Counted from the first letter of the stretch, positions 1 to 26,596 are shown. The stretch is 64,000 bases of DNA from Mesostigma viride (GCA_009746045.1 RPFO01000027.1:2268202-2332201), one strand, 5' to 3'. A program made the numbers and translations. The notes: generated by a model from the sequence alone, not told the origin.

Positions 1-346
1 ACAGTCGTTCTGCATGAATGATCTCACTCACCAGCGCGTACGGCACCCATTTATTTAGCACACAGTCGTTCTGCATGAGTGATCTCACTCACCAGCGCGT
101 GCGGCACCCATTTATTTAGCACACAGTCGTTTTGCATGAGTGATCTCACTCACCAGCGCGTGCGGCACCCATTTATTTAGCACACAGTCGTTCTGCATGA
201 GTGATCTCACTCACCAGCGCATACGGCACCCATTTATTCAACACACAGTCGTTCTGCATGAGTGATCTCACTCACCAGCGCGTACGGCACCCATTTATTT
301 AGCACACAGTCGTTCTGCATGAGTGATCTCACTCACCAGCGCGTAC
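1..346. repeat. 61-bp tandem repeat, about 5.7 copies
   Basis: Units begin at 1, 62, 123, 184, 245 and 306, each starting ACAGTCGTTCTGCATGA and ending in a short TTTATTTAGCAC stretch. Copies differ by only a few substitutions. The array runs off the left edge of the window, so its full length is unknown. It ends abruptly at about 346, where GC-rich sequence begins. No coding sense is apparent. Confidence 0.95.
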
Positions 347-1083
347 CGCGGGCGTTGAAGGTGGCGATGACCAAGGGCGCGCGTTGACCGAAAAGGGGGG
401 CCCAGGCGGGGGTGGGGGCGGAGATGGAGCAGGGTGGTGATCGGGGGGTGGGGGTGGAAGTGGTGGGGTAGGGGGGGCGGGTTGGGGACTTATGCTTTCA
501 ATCACCGTTTCGATTCTTCCTGCCAACGCGTCGAGGTGACACCGACGGTTGGCTCGGGTGGCCAGGTAGAATGAGTCTGCGTCTGCACGCATAAGAAATG
601 CGTGCAGTCTGAGGAGGTTTCGGAGGCGGCCGCGCGAGGCGGGGCGAACCTGGCTCACTGCCGACCCGTAATTGCTCTCTCTCCGACAGCCCGAGGGCTG
701 CGAAGGCAAAGGGCCGGCGGGAAGGGGAGTTAGGCAGATCCCACTGCTAGAGCCGCGGAGCCGCGGGGCCGCGAGCGTCGTCATTGATAGGAGAGAAGGG
801 TTCGCAGCGCGGGCTCCGGCTCAGGTGCAAAGCGAACGAATTTATTAGGGGGACGGCCAAGCCTGGCAGCCATACCTGAGCTGAAGTTGCCCCGGCGGAT
901 CCCCACACGTGCTGGGGAGCAGGTGACCGTCGATGCCGGTGGCGATGGCGGTGACGGCGGGGGCCGAGCAGGGGGCTGGGGCGCTGGCACGGCGGTATCC
1001 ATGGGGGTCGCCGTCATTGGAGGAAGGTCCTGGCCGTTAATGCAGACGATGAAGACGCCATTAATTAAAGAGGCGGGCATAGA
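347..1083 (-). other. GC-rich stretch with an unassigned minus-strand ORF, possibly LINE-derived
   Basis: A minus-strand open frame covers 784-329 (151 codons) and is rich in Pro and Ser at its end. The middle has a more protein-like stretch containing LLRLHAFLMRADADSFYLA. It lies immediately downstream, in the same orientation, of the decayed LINE ORF1 at 1084-2393, so it may be remains of that element. I recognise no domain. The 785-1083 part shows no convincing gene. Confidence 0.25.
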
Positions 1084-2393
1084 TGCTGCACCGTAGTTGC
1101 GGGTTGGCCTGCTTGGCTGCCCGAGCCTCGTGGACCTCCGGCCGGTTCAGGGCGGCAGCCCGGGCCTCAAGCTGCTCCGGGGTACTGTATAGTCATCGTC
1201 GATGCTCAGTTGGGTATCGTGGAGGTTCCGGCGGGCCTTCTGCACCTGCAGTTTGTCCTCCTTGCGGTGGAATTCCACCAAGACAGGGGCGGTGGGGCCG
1301 CCGAGCCGTCGTGCCGTTTTGATGACGACACTTTGGGCCACGCCGAGCTTCCCCAGGAAGGGGTCGCCCCGGAGGTGCCCAGGCGTGCATCGTTGACGTT
1401 CAAGGGGACGCCACGTACCACAATACTGCATGAGCGAATGGGTTCGTGCATAGCATCCTGTGTGCTGGCCTTGACCGGGCTGTTTTGATTTCGTTGATGA
1501 GCTCCGTAGGGTTCTGAAGTGTGGCGGCATAGGTGGTCTTGGCAGGTCGAGTTATGGAGGCGGCAAGTTGTTGCTGGAGATGGTGGAGGAGCTGCTGCTG
1601 CTGCTGCTGCAGTCCTGCTGCAATGTGGTTGATGGCGGAGTGGATGGAGGTGTCGGCGTGTGAGGAATGGGCGTGGTGGGTGGCGAGGTGGTTGTGGACA
1701 GGGTTGAGGGCAGCGTTGAGGAGGGAGGGGAGGTGATCGAAGCAGGTATTGACGACTTGCTTGGCGGTGATGCCGATGGCGGCAGCAACAGTGGGGTCGG
1801 CTCCCAGGTCCAGAGAGGCCATGACAAAGCGCTCAAGGGCGCTGTCGGAAAGACGGGAGCACGTCCACCAGACTGCGAGGCAGAGGTCGGTGTCGTCGGT
1901 GTTGTCGTGGAGAAAGTCCGACAGGTGGGTAACCTGTTGGTTGCAGTCCCGGATCTCGCACTTTTTCTCGGCATGCAGCCAGGTGCAGGATGGTGAGGGC
2001 GGCAGCTCGGGACAGGCGCATGATGGCGTTAAGGCCTGGCCATTTGCCAGGTAAAAATGCGGCAGCTTCCTCGGCAGAAAAGGCCTCCTCGCGGGTATCC
2101 ATGGCAGGGTCGCTGTTCGGCAGAGCGGTGGAGTGGAGCGGCTGGATGCTGACAGTGGCGTCCGGCATAGCGTGCGAGGGTGTTTCCAATGACGCCATGG
2201 CTTCATCAGCGAGTTGGTGCAGGGCCGCGGACGCTTGTGATTGCTGGGATGAGTCGTATTCCGCCATATCGAGCTGAATAACAGCGATATTTGCTGGGCA
2301 GGGCGGTGCCGGTATCTTCGGAAATATTGAGCGATAGCTGTAGAAAATTATACCAGCGTGTTTGTCTTCAAAAGACGAGTCTAATGCAACCAA
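1084..2393 (-). pseudogene. Decayed LINE (L1-like) ORF1, frameshifted
   Basis: Reading the minus strand, several overlapping frames together resemble a LINE ORF1 protein. From 2393 there is an acidic N-terminal part. Then comes a stretch with LHDNTDDTDLCLAVWW and LGADPTVAAAIGITAKQVV, then a Gln-rich segment (about 1595-1620), then a basic RNA-binding-like C-terminus. The end contains RRNLHDTQLSIDDDYT followed, after a one-base frame change near 1190, by EQLEARAAALNRPEVHEARAA. The same ending (LHD-x4-LDDDLTPAQ) occurs in the ORF1 at 30074-31330, which supports the assignment. At least two frame changes and no intact ORF make it a dead copy. Strand and element type are well supported; exact ends are not. 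Confidence 0.6.
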
Positions 2394-2407
2394 CGTGATG
2401 AAATTTC

Positions 2408-2950
2408 ATGGCCGGAGTCAAAAGTTATGAGCATTCTCGTATATTCGCTGATTTGCCCTATGTTTCCCACATTATTAGGCACAGGCGCCTGGGCCTAGCC
2501 GGGCACCTGGCCCGCACAAATCAGGTAGATACATCAGATAGACTAGCTGGCACCAAGCCCGCCCAGCCTGGGCGATATGTCCTCACCTGGCGTGCCCCCG
2601 GCCGCGCGCGGCAGGGCCGCCACCCGTGGACTTTTCGTGATAGACTCGGCATGGACATGTGCTACACTAGACCTGACGGGCTCACCCCCGGGCAGCCTCC
2701 TGGTTTGTCTGTAATATGGAGGCAGATGGTGCGCAAGGATAGATGGCAAGTAGTGATGAAGGAGACCACCCCCAAGTCTGTGGGGGCTCCGCGTGTGACC
2801 AAGTATGGCATTCATAGCGATTCGGGCCGCGGTGCCCACACCCCTGTAACTAGGACCTAGATAGCTTATACCATCCATTCCATCCCATGTTCCGCTCCCA
2901 CTGAGGGCTTATGCTCACGTGACGCAGTCACGTGTCTATTAATTAATTAA
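2408..2950 (+). mobile_element. 5'-truncated LINE 3' end, copy 1
   Basis: The reading frame 2408-2860 contains the C-terminal tail of a LINE ORF2 protein (ADLPYVSHIIRHRRLGLAGH, then WRAPGRARQGRHPWTF and SVIWRQMVRKDRWQVV). It is nearly identical to the end of the longer copy at 3604-4626. After the stop come a short 3' UTR, a perfect hairpin at 2916-2934 (8-bp arms CACGTGAC/GTCACGTG, loop GCA) and an ATTAATTAATTAATT tail. The 5' side is lost, as is usual for target-primed insertion. Confidence 0.85.
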
Positions 2951-3430
2951 TTAGGCACAGGCGCCTGGGCCTAGCCGGGCACCTGGCCCGCACAGATCAG
3001 GTTTGTAGTAGACACATCAGATAGACTAGCTGGCACCAAGCCCGCCCAGCCTGGGCGTGATGTCCTCACCTGGCGTGCCCCAGGCCGCGCGCGGCAGGGC
3101 CGCCATCCGTGGACTTTTGGTGATAGACTCGGCATGGACATGTGCTACCCTAGACGTGACGGGCTCACACCCGCGCAGCCTCCTGGTTTGTCTGTAATAT
3201 GGAGGCAGATGGTACGCAAGGATAGATCATTGGCAAGTAGTGATGAAGGAGACCACCCCCAAGTCTGTGGGGGCTCCGCGTGTGACCGCGTATGGCATTC
3301 ATAGCAATTCGAGCCGTGGTGCCCACACCCCTGTAACTAGGACCTAGATAGCTTACACCACCCATTCCATCCCATGTTCCCCTCCCACTGAGGACTTATG
3401 CTCACGTGACGCAGTCACGTGTCTATTAAT
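2951..3430 (+). mobile_element. 5'-truncated LINE 3' end, copy 2
   Basis: This copy starts directly at the tail of copy 1 with AGGCACAGGCGCCTGGGCC and repeats the same ORF2 C-terminus, now broken by small insertions such as the extra GTTTGTA near 3003. The hairpin is conserved at 3403-3421 and the tail is TATTAATGAATAAAT. No terminal host sequence separates it from copies 1 and 3. Confidence 0.85.
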
Positions 3431-3436
3431 GAATAA

Positions 3437-3519
3437 ATCCATTCCATCCCATGTTCCCCTCCCACTGAGGACTTATGCCCACGTTACGATGTCATGTGTC
3501 GGCTATTAATTAATTAATG
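3437..3519 (+). mobile_element. Very short LINE 3' end, copy 3
   Basis: Only the last 80 or so bases of the LINE 3' UTR are present (ATCCATTCCATCCCATGTTC onward). The hairpin is decayed (CACGTTACGATGTCATGTG) and the tail is TATTAATTAATTAATGA. A further bare ATTAATTAATTAATAA tail lies at about 3571-3590. Confidence 0.7.
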
Positions 3520-3603
3520 AGCACATGCACTGGCTACTACCGGGTTAGTTATTACCATTTACCAATCACATTAATTAATTAATAATATAGTAGTACGTAT
3601 CTG

Positions 3604-4632
3604 TTGCTAGCTAATTTACTAGCTGACCTCATTTATGCCGACGACATCACGCTCATCGAGAAGCCGGAGTCTGCCCAACTTTGGCTGGACTGCCTGGCGC
3701 TCGAGGCTCGGGCGGTTGGTCTAGAAATCAGCCCCAAAACGGAGGCCCTGGCCCTCGGCATGGCAGGGCCCCCACCCACACTCCGCCTCTTAGACGATGC
3801 CGAGGTCAACTACCCTCCTTCAGGCCGCTTCAAGCTGCTCGGCAGTTGGCTTCCCGACTGCGAGGACGACATGACGACACGGATCGGCATGGCGTGGGCG
3901 CACCTCCATGACCACCGCCGCTGGTGGAGCAACCCCCCCCTACCCCGGATCGTCAAGCGTGACCTCTTCAAGGTCGTCATTCTGACGATCCTGACCTACG
4001 GCGCCGAGACGTGGACACTGACGCAGGAGCTGGAGCAACGACTCGACGGCGCCGTCACCAAGATGCTGCGCAAGGCCCTTAACATCCCCTTTGGTTTGCA
4101 CATTAGTAATGAGGATTTGTACGCTGATTTGCCCTATGTTTCCCACATTATTAGGCACAGGCGCCTGGGCCTAGCCGGGCACCTGGCCCGCACAGATCAG
4201 GTAGATACCTCAGATAGACTAGCTGGCACCAAGCCCGCCCAGCCTGGGCGATATGTCCTCACCTGGCGTGCCCCCGGCCGAGCGCGGCAGGGCCGCCACC
4301 CGTGGACTTTTGGTGATAGACTCGGCATGGACATGTGCTACAGTAGACCTGACGGGCTCACCCCCGGGCAGCCTCCTGGTTTGTCTGTAATATGGAGGCA
4401 GATGGTGCGTAAGGATAGATGGCAAGTAGTGATGAAGGAGACCACCCCCAAGCCTGTGGGGGCTCCGCGTGTGACCAAGTATGGCATTCATAGCGATTCG
4501 GGCCGCGGTGCCCACACCCCTGTAACTAGGACCTGGATAGCTTATACCATCCATTCCATCCCATGTTCCCCTCCCACTGAGGACTCATGCTCACGTGACG
4601 CAGTCACGTGTCTATTAATTAATTAATTAATC
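3604..4632 (+). mobile_element. LINE fragment with reverse transcriptase C-terminal half, copy 4
   Basis: An open frame of 340 codons (3604-4626) starts inside the reverse transcriptase palm. It carries the catalytic YADD box (DLIYADDITLIEKPES near residues 8-23), the LGSWLP region, the TYGAETWTLT motif common in LINE ORF2 proteins, and the C-terminal domain seen in copies 1 and 2. The endonuclease and the first half of the reverse transcriptase are absent, so this is a dead 5' truncation even though its frame is open. The hairpin is at 4592-4610 and the (TTAA)n tail at about 4614-4632. Its open frame suggests it is younger than copies 1 and 2. Confidence 0.9.
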
Positions 4633-5714
4633 TGTTGCTAGTAGATACATGTGGCGATTAGTTGAAGTGCTACAAAGTACGTACGGCTACTACGGTGCAA
4701 AGTACCCGATACCGGTATACCCGATGGTACCCGGTACCGATACCGAGAAGCGTTGGCCAACACCCGGCCGGTACCGGTACCGATACCCGAGGTCAGTACC
4801 GATACTGATACAGGTAGGGCTTGACCTGGTACCCGACCCAACCCTACCAGCAACTGTATCCTGTTGTTTCATCAGGTCATCCAAGCTCAGCACCTGACCT
4901 TGCGAACTCTGTTCGGCACCTTAATTTATTTTCCAAACCAAGTGCTACCAACACACTTGTAAATGCTATAAAATCCAGATAGAACATCCCGACCCCCACC
5001 TTGTGGCGCGTGAGGATTATGTCCGTTCACGATTGCCCGCATCACTTCAAGACTCATAGAGTCGTAATTAACTAGGATGACTACCTCCAGCCCCTCTGGT
5101 AGCAAATGGGAGCAAGAAATTCCTTTCACTTTCATTTCTCCTGGAATGGGGCAGTTTTAGCCCATCAGTCCCTGAACATGTAGGAGGTTTGAGGTGCAAG
5201 GAAGATGATGGGGTCCAAGCACAGGCTTGTTTGGCCGGTTTACAATAGCTCACTTGCATGCCAAGCTAGAGTCCCGTCGACAAAAAGCTGATGAAATATA
5301 TATATCAAGGAGACAACCAGCGCAATATATATTAACATGCCGTTCGGCGTTAGAGATAAGGGAGTTCACACATGCACACGTTGAGTTATGAAGGCCACTT
5401 CTCCCATGTCAACAATGTTTTCATCAGCCGAACAAAAAGATCCCAGCATATCAAGAAGACATATATCTTTCTCACCTTGTCAAATCTAGAATCCAACCAT
5501 CTCAACCCAGCTCGCCCATTTTAGTATCCGGAAACTGGTTTTGCTCTGGAGTTGACGAGCTTGTCATGAATTAGCCCCTAATAATTACCCTAGATCATTG
5601 TATTGATATCATGTGACTCTATGCACAGAAATTCTATGAAAAGCACAGTGCTTATTTGTCATGTGCAACTGGCATGTTGGCTCGTTTGTAAGCTTACACA
5701 CACACACACACACT
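4633..5714. other. Intergenic; degenerate GTACC/GGTACC-rich stretch
   Basis: From 4676 to about 4845 the sequence is dominated by degenerate GTACCGATACC/GGTACC words, many palindromic, giving a short-period satellite look. The rest is AT-richer and I see no gene. It contains one copy (5303-5324) of the dispersed TATCAAGGAGACAACCAGCG repeat described separately. A (CA)n run at 5696-5713 lies in the 3' flank of the ARID gene. Confidence 0.5.
5303..5324 (-). repeat. Dispersed short repeat, site 1
   Basis: TATCAAGGAGACAACCAGCG appears here on the plus strand. The same edge occurs at 19522, 27741 and 53549, and in inverse orientation at 46020-46081 and 46676-46737. This copy keeps only about 22 bp. 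If the element is read on the minus strand, all copies share the 3' end and differ at the 5' end, as retroposed fragments do. Confidence 0.7.
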
Positions 5715-6523
5715 CTAAAATTCCGCATCAAGCAGGCACGAGAGTGGCTTGGGATTAGCTTTCGGCACGACGATATGTAGAATGCCACCAAATGTGACCT
5801 GCGCTGTTGCATGCTTGGCCATGACGCGGCCGGGAAGCCGCAGCTCCTGCACGATGCAGCCGTGGCAGAGAACTAGTGAGATAGTCAGGATGAAAGCACA
5901 GTTGTGTGTGATTTTCACAGACGTGTGTGTGATGTGTGCCCATAACGTGACCACCACCATTGTGCTTTGCTGTGCACACATAACCAATGGGATTAGTATG
6001 ATAAGTGAGCCAACTATTCCTGGATGGGAGAGATGCATGTAAGCGTAGTGTTAGTCTTACGAATTACGACAAAAGCCACCAGTTCAAGTGAGATCCACAA
6101 AACAGCACGCCCGCATGCCCTGAGACATGGTATTAGGATAACGTCAGTTGACGCTGCGTCTGCGTAAGGCAGAAATCTGTGCAAAATTATTCAAAAAATG
6201 GTTTTAAAAATTCCTTCAAACGACAACAACAAGACTAAGAAGGTATACAGCCACATGGGCCAGCATCCAATACTCAGCATCCACAACAAATTAATTAATG
6301 ACTCAATTAATGTAACTCGTGCTCCCAATGGGGAGTCACGGGGCATTAACCCCGATGGATGGATGGATGGATGGATGGATGGATGGATGGATGGATGGAT
6401 GGATGGATGGATGGATGGATGGATGGATGGATGGATGGATGGATGGATGGATGGATGGATGGATGGATGGATGGATGGATGGATGGATGGATGGATGGAT
6501 GGATGGATGGATGGATGGATGGA

Positions 6524-6598
<75 letters not shown>

Positions 6599-9500
6599 AT
6601 GGATGGATGGATGGATGGATGGATGGATGGATGGATGGATGGATGGATGGATGGATGGATGGGTACTCGCAATCCTACCGGTCTAAGCTATCCACAACAA
6701 AACACATAGTTACAGCTTGGTGAGTAAGTACTTGCGTGCCATGCACAGAGGCACGCCCTGGAGTACTACGCTATCTCATCATAATATAATTACACACAAG
6801 AGTTCCAGCTTCGTGAGCTACGCTGACCTTGAGGAAGGAGGACTTGAGCCCAAAGGGGTCCGGTGTCTCGGGCGCGCCATGCACCAGCAGCTGCCCGGCA
6901 TCACTCGACTGGATGAACACCTGAGGCAGGGTCGGCACATTATTGCAGCCGCGCAATGCACGTAGCACACAAGTAAGGGAAAGAAAAAGAAATGCCTGGG
7001 TATGGGCGAGAAGGGAGCCAACGCGATGGCTACTGAAGCACGCGGTAGAAAACCAAGAAGAGAAATATGTTCACTATACCTAGTTACGTAGTGCTGCACA
7101 TGGCAGCAGCAGTTTCTTTACGCTCAAAACTATGAGGAAAACGCCGCCTCCCTAAAAGTTCATATTCCATACGTCTAGTACCCAGCATACCCACCTCCGA
7201 GGGCTGGTAGCCAGGGACCGCCATCGAGATCTCGTACGCGCCCCCCCGGTCCATGACCGCGCACTTGGCCCACTTGGGCCGCTGGCCCAGCTCCGTGGCA
7301 TCCACCAGGGTGACGCAGGGACCGCCTGCACTGCCGCCGCAACCGCCGCCCATGAGGCACACGGTCTTGCTGCCCGCCTCGCGCACCGTGGGCATCATCA
7401 TGAGCGGGCTGGTGCTCGCGGGCGGGTCGCAGCTGGACCGCAGCTCGTCCACGACCATGAGGCTGGAGCTGCCCTCCATGATCGCGCCACCGACGCCGCC
7501 AATGTGACCCGCGTCGCCAGGGGCGGACGCGCCGAAGCTGCCCTCAGCGAAGCTGTCCGTGTTGCCGCCCATCCACGACTGGTTGGGCTTGGCCTCCTTG
7601 CCACCCCTTCCAGTGCGCGCGTGGCCCTTCCAGGCCATCGTGCGCAGGTCACTTTGGCCCTTGCCGCACCGCTCCATCTTGGCCCCGCCTTTCTTACCCT
7701 CGCCAGGAGCCTTGTGCCATACCGCCGTGTGATGCGGTCGGCGCAGCCCTTCTTCCTCCTCGTAATCCTGGTCGTCGTCACTGCTGTCATTGTCTTCTTC
7801 TTCCTCCTCCTCCTCCTCCTCCTCCTCCTCCTCCTCCTCCTCCTCCTCCTCCTCCTCCTCCTCCCCATCCTCCTCGTCATCAGCCTCCGGATCCTCCGGC
7901 TTCCCCAGCGCCACCTCGTCTTCAGAAAAGATGCCGTCCATGGGGTAGCCCTCGCTGAAGAAGTCCTCATCCGCCAGGTTGTCCAGGAGGTGGTGCGTGG
8001 CACCCTCCGTCGGCACTGCGTCGCTACCCTGCAAGGGGAAGAGGTCATGGGATGGTGGGATCGTAATGGACACATGGACACAGGCGCCATGGCATTAATG
8101 GCATGAGACTTGAGAGGTACTAGCTCAGAAAGTACGGGCGAAGGTGGCCAGTTCCCCTAAAAGCTATGCCCAGCCTGCCATAATCCATGCAGCCTGAATG
8201 GAACACCTGTGACAGTATGCCAAACCACGTTCAGATGATATGTGAAACTGTGACAAGCGAACCGACATGCACTGTTCCTTGGTTTGCGTGACGTTAAAGG
8301 AAAAAATCCATAGAAAAGTAACTCATTCGGGCTTCTCAGGAATTCAATATGGCATGTTGCTGGGTTGGTCAACTGTCTAACCCTGCAAACATGAAAGACA
8401 TTCATGAAATGCATGGAGATACTGGCGCTAGTGACGATGTGCGCATGCCACCGTACCTGTGCCTGCCCACACGACTGCGAGGCGGTCGGCCCCCCCTTGC
8501 ACCCGCTCCGTCGCGCGTGTTCGAACAGCCACTTAACCTCGCGAAGGTTCACCACCTCACGCCCGCCTCCGTCGTACTCCACCTGGCCAAAGATGCAGTA
8601 CAAAACAGGGGACAGATTGGTATGTTGCCATCAAGAATGCGTTGGCACACTTGCCAAATAGAAGGTGACAATGTGGCGTTGCATTGGGAAGCCGTAGGGT
8701 GCTGAGGAAAAATACATGAATATAATTGAAGACTAGCTGAGTTGTCTGCTGCTGAGCAAAACAGTAGCGCTGCTAAGTACCCGGCCAGTTACTGCGCGAA
8801 ATGTAACACGGCAGAGATTACGGCATCCAATAATAACATATTTAGCGCTCTCTCCCCGTTTGCCATATGCATACCTGTATGAAAACTGGCATAACAAGCA
8901 CATGTGAGTTTCCGCTATGGTGAAGCAAGGTGCTTGGCCTGGCTGTGCCGACCCTCGTTCTTATTCAGCACATTTTCTCCACAAGTTCACCCACCTCGTG
9001 CAGCAGAGTCTTCTCGTCGAAGCTGACGATAGTGCATGGGTAGTAGGTGCGGTCGGCCACCCACATGACCAACAGACGCTTGCCAGGTGTCAGCGTGCGG
9101 AAGCGCGGCCCAGTTCCGGGTGGACGTCCCTTCTTGGTCGACTGCTTGGGTGCGTTAGGGCCGCTGGAGGCCGCGAAGCACGGCGGACTGTTGACAGCGG
9201 TCTTCTGCTTCTTCACCGGCACAAAGGGCTTCTTCTTCAGGGACTTGCCAGGTGGCGGCATGGGCCTCTTGTTGCCAGTCAAGCTGCCAGCGACCCACAC
9301 ATGCGCCTCGGGCTGCAAGGTGGAGCGCGGGGGAATAGCCACAGCATGCAAACGCTGTCATTGCCTAGACAACTGGTGTTTGTTTGGGCGATCATAGCAC
9401 AATGGCAGGATCAGGAAGGCGTCCGGTGTAGTCATAGTGCGTCATGAAGTTAAGACGAAATAATAAAATGCATGACTGCATTACTTGATGCAAAGAGCTT

Positions 9501-10528
9501 TTGAGAAACTTGCATACCATCAGAGCTCCCATGGTGTAGATCCCTGTGGTGCCCGTGGCTGGCTCCTTCAGCACGCAGGATGACAGGCAGGGCGACACAT
9601 TCTGGGACTGCAGAACCAGCGCGGCATCTGACGCTGCATGTTTGGATAAGGACAGCAGGCTTTCCCAACGCAGCAGGTACTGCCCAAGGGGTGAGACAAG
9701 AAGACAGGACAAGCATGTGATCGGTTATGGCCAGATTATGAGTTGCCGCAACGAAGCAAGCAGGCAGTGCCAGGACCATAACTAGCAACTTACTAGGGTA
9801 GCACCAAATTTGGCTACATGGACCTGTCTATGCCGAGAAACTGTTCATACGTGAGCATGACTAGCATATGAGAACGACAATCGCACCATTGCAAGAGATC
9901 TGGCTTACAGCAGAAACACGGCATAAAACGGGATCGGCCTTTGTGCAAGTCACAGTAACTTAAGTCCAACTAAAGAAGTTCCAAGGGCCAACAGAGGCGT
10001 AAATAGCAAGCATTATAATTGCATCTAGGAACAAAGCTTACGATTAATTGAAAGCAAATGCCTCAAGTAGAGCACTGTTAGCATACCTTTTCGTACTTCT
10101 TCCGAAAAATAAAAGAGGCATTATTGATAGGCGGCTTAGCGTTGGGAAGAAAATAATCTGATACTATCGTGTTCCAATCGTTTACTTCCGACACACGCTG
10201 GAAACCTCCTCGCCGCTGAACCACCGTCAATGCCCTGCAAGGCAGAAGATCGGTCGAGAACGAAGAACGAGGTCTAGGGGATTGGCAAATTGCAAAAGAA
10301 AAGCCTGCATTCATCGCAATGCGTGCAATCGATTAAAATTTAGGAGAACGGAAGCAGATGAGCCAATTGCGCTTACTTTGCACAGTCGAGAGGTGCACCA
10401 AGGAAGTAAGGAGGCTCCAATCCGGCGTTGAGCCGCCTGATGGTCGTATTAACATCCTCAAGTGTCCGTTCGGAGTCCTGGGAAGCGTTCGCCAGGCGTT
10501 GGATCTCCCGATCAGGTTCGGCAGACAT
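5715..10528 (-). CDS. ARID domain protein with Tudor-like and HSP20-like domains, 8 exons
   Basis: Exons on the minus strand: 10528-10377, 10234-10087, 9679-9518, 9312-8995, 8582-8457, 8028-7195, 6920-6828 and 5846-5715. All introns are GT-AG, phases agree, and the sum is 1965 nt (654 residues). The start is fixed by an in-frame TAG two codons upstream. Residues about 38-115 form an ARID/BRIGHT DNA-binding domain ([20 protein letters not shown], then [17 protein letters not shown]). Residues about 228-285 look like a Tudor/PDS5-type fold ([39 protein letters not shown]). Exon 6 encodes a run of about 24 Glu. Residues about 560-645 resemble an alpha-crystallin/HSP20-like domain ([30 protein letters not shown]). 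ARID plus HSP20-like is a known land-plant architecture, so a nuclear chromatin role is likely. Intron 7 carries a LINE-derived microsatellite. Confidence 0.85.
6310..6720 (-). mobile_element. LINE 3' UTR remnant with expanded (GGAT)n/(GGCT)n, inside ARID intron 7
   Basis: The left flank CTCCCAATGGGGAGTCACGG and the right flank CAATCCTACCGGTCTAA match the LINE 3' UTR at 43241-43325, where the same ends enclose only three GATG units. Here they enclose about 300 bp of (GGAT)n with a central (GGCT)n block (about 6526-6597). The element is oriented minus, with its 3' end at about 6310. Open frames across it encode only tetrapeptide repeats and are not genes. Confidence 0.75.
6724..6800 (+). repeat. 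Dispersed repeat shared with 29975-30055
   Basis: CTTGCGTGCCATGCACAGAG followed by GGAGTACTACGCTA matches TTGCTTGCGTGTCATGCGCA followed by GGAGTACTATGCTA just upstream of the LINE ORF1 at 30074. It is probably a fragment of a mobile element 5' region. Confidence 0.45.
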
Positions 10529-11597
10529 GTTCTAGCTGTGACGTATCCTCAGAAAACGGTGGCGACAACCAAAAGCAGGAAGGCCCAAATAATTCACGAG
10601 TCCGGGAACGGCACAGCCGACGGGAAGGGCAACGCTCGGGGCAGCTTGGATAACTAAGCTTGCTTTTGCTGCTCGCGCGGCCTTGCCCTCCGTCAGCACC
10701 GTGTCCCGGCTCGCTTGGTCAGGATGCTCTGGCTAGCTCGCAATTGCATCACAAAAGCGTTCGCAAAATAGGTCGCAAGAGTCGGCAGTTGGTCCTGCGT
10801 GAATCGTCGCTCCCCGATTTGCTTGAGCCGAACCTTATCATCAAGTCGGCTGACCTGGACTGCCGACACGGGAGCAGCAGGAGCAGCAACGTCAACCTCT
10901 GAATTGCCCGGGCTTTTCAAGAATCGGTCGCTCATCAACAGACCACTTCGCTACTGTCAAAAATGACCATGGTAGACTCGGTTCAGCCTTTGGATGCCTC
11001 CATGGCGGAAAATATCTGACGGCTGATATACTACTCTACGATCCCATGTTCCTTAGCTTCCGTGCGAGCCGACCGTACCGCGCCTACTTGGATCGCACTG
11101 GCGCGCTAGAGAATCTTCCCTCGTTAGCAGTGCGATGGTGGACATCAGTCATCAATTTGGCTTCAGGCTTGGGAAGTAAAATAACGGGGCGTGCCTCGTC
11201 ACTCGTGCACGTTTTTGCCATCGTCATCCAGAGTTTTCGCGACAGACATTACCTGGATAACCGATAACCACGGCTTATTACCGTCGTTATGTCATAAGGC
11301 AATACAAGCAATTCTCATATTCGCAATTTTTCGGTTAGCCAGCTGTGTAGGGACTTGATTAAACACGCCAGACTTCGAGTCTTCAGATATTTGCACCTGG
11401 TGCCTGATCCAAGGCTTGTCCTCAAACCCCCTCACCCCTATCTGCTAAACACAGTGTGCCAGGACGCCGGGAGAATTCGCTTTCCCTGGCTTTGAGATCA
11501 GACGAAATTGCTTCGTTGGCAAGCTTAGGCTGCTTGCTCGCAATGATTTTTTGTGTAAGTTAGAGGAAATAGAGAATCTCGGGCGTGCTCACCAGCG
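10529..11597. promoter_or_regulatory. Divergent promoter region of the ARID and 5-phosphatase genes
   Basis: The start codons at 10528 (minus) and 11598 (plus) are 1069 bp apart and face away from each other, so both promoters should lie here. No TATA box or repeated operator stands out. A minus-strand open frame at 10938-10693 (80 codons, with ERRFTQDQLPTLATYFANAF) looks protein-like but has no recognisable domain. It cannot extend the ARID frame because of the in-frame stop just upstream of that start. It may be a small gene or a 5' UTR exon. Confidence 0.45.

Positions 11598-26596
<14,999 letters not shown>

Noticed and set aside
6359-6709. Long open frames encoding MDGW or LAGW repeats
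   Set aside because: They are read-throughs of (GGAT)n/(GGCT)n in an intron; all three frames are open because the repeat lacks stops.
7504-8106. Plus-strand frame with a long Leu run
   Set aside because: It is the antisense shadow of the poly-Glu exon of the ARID gene, whose splice phases and domains are consistent.
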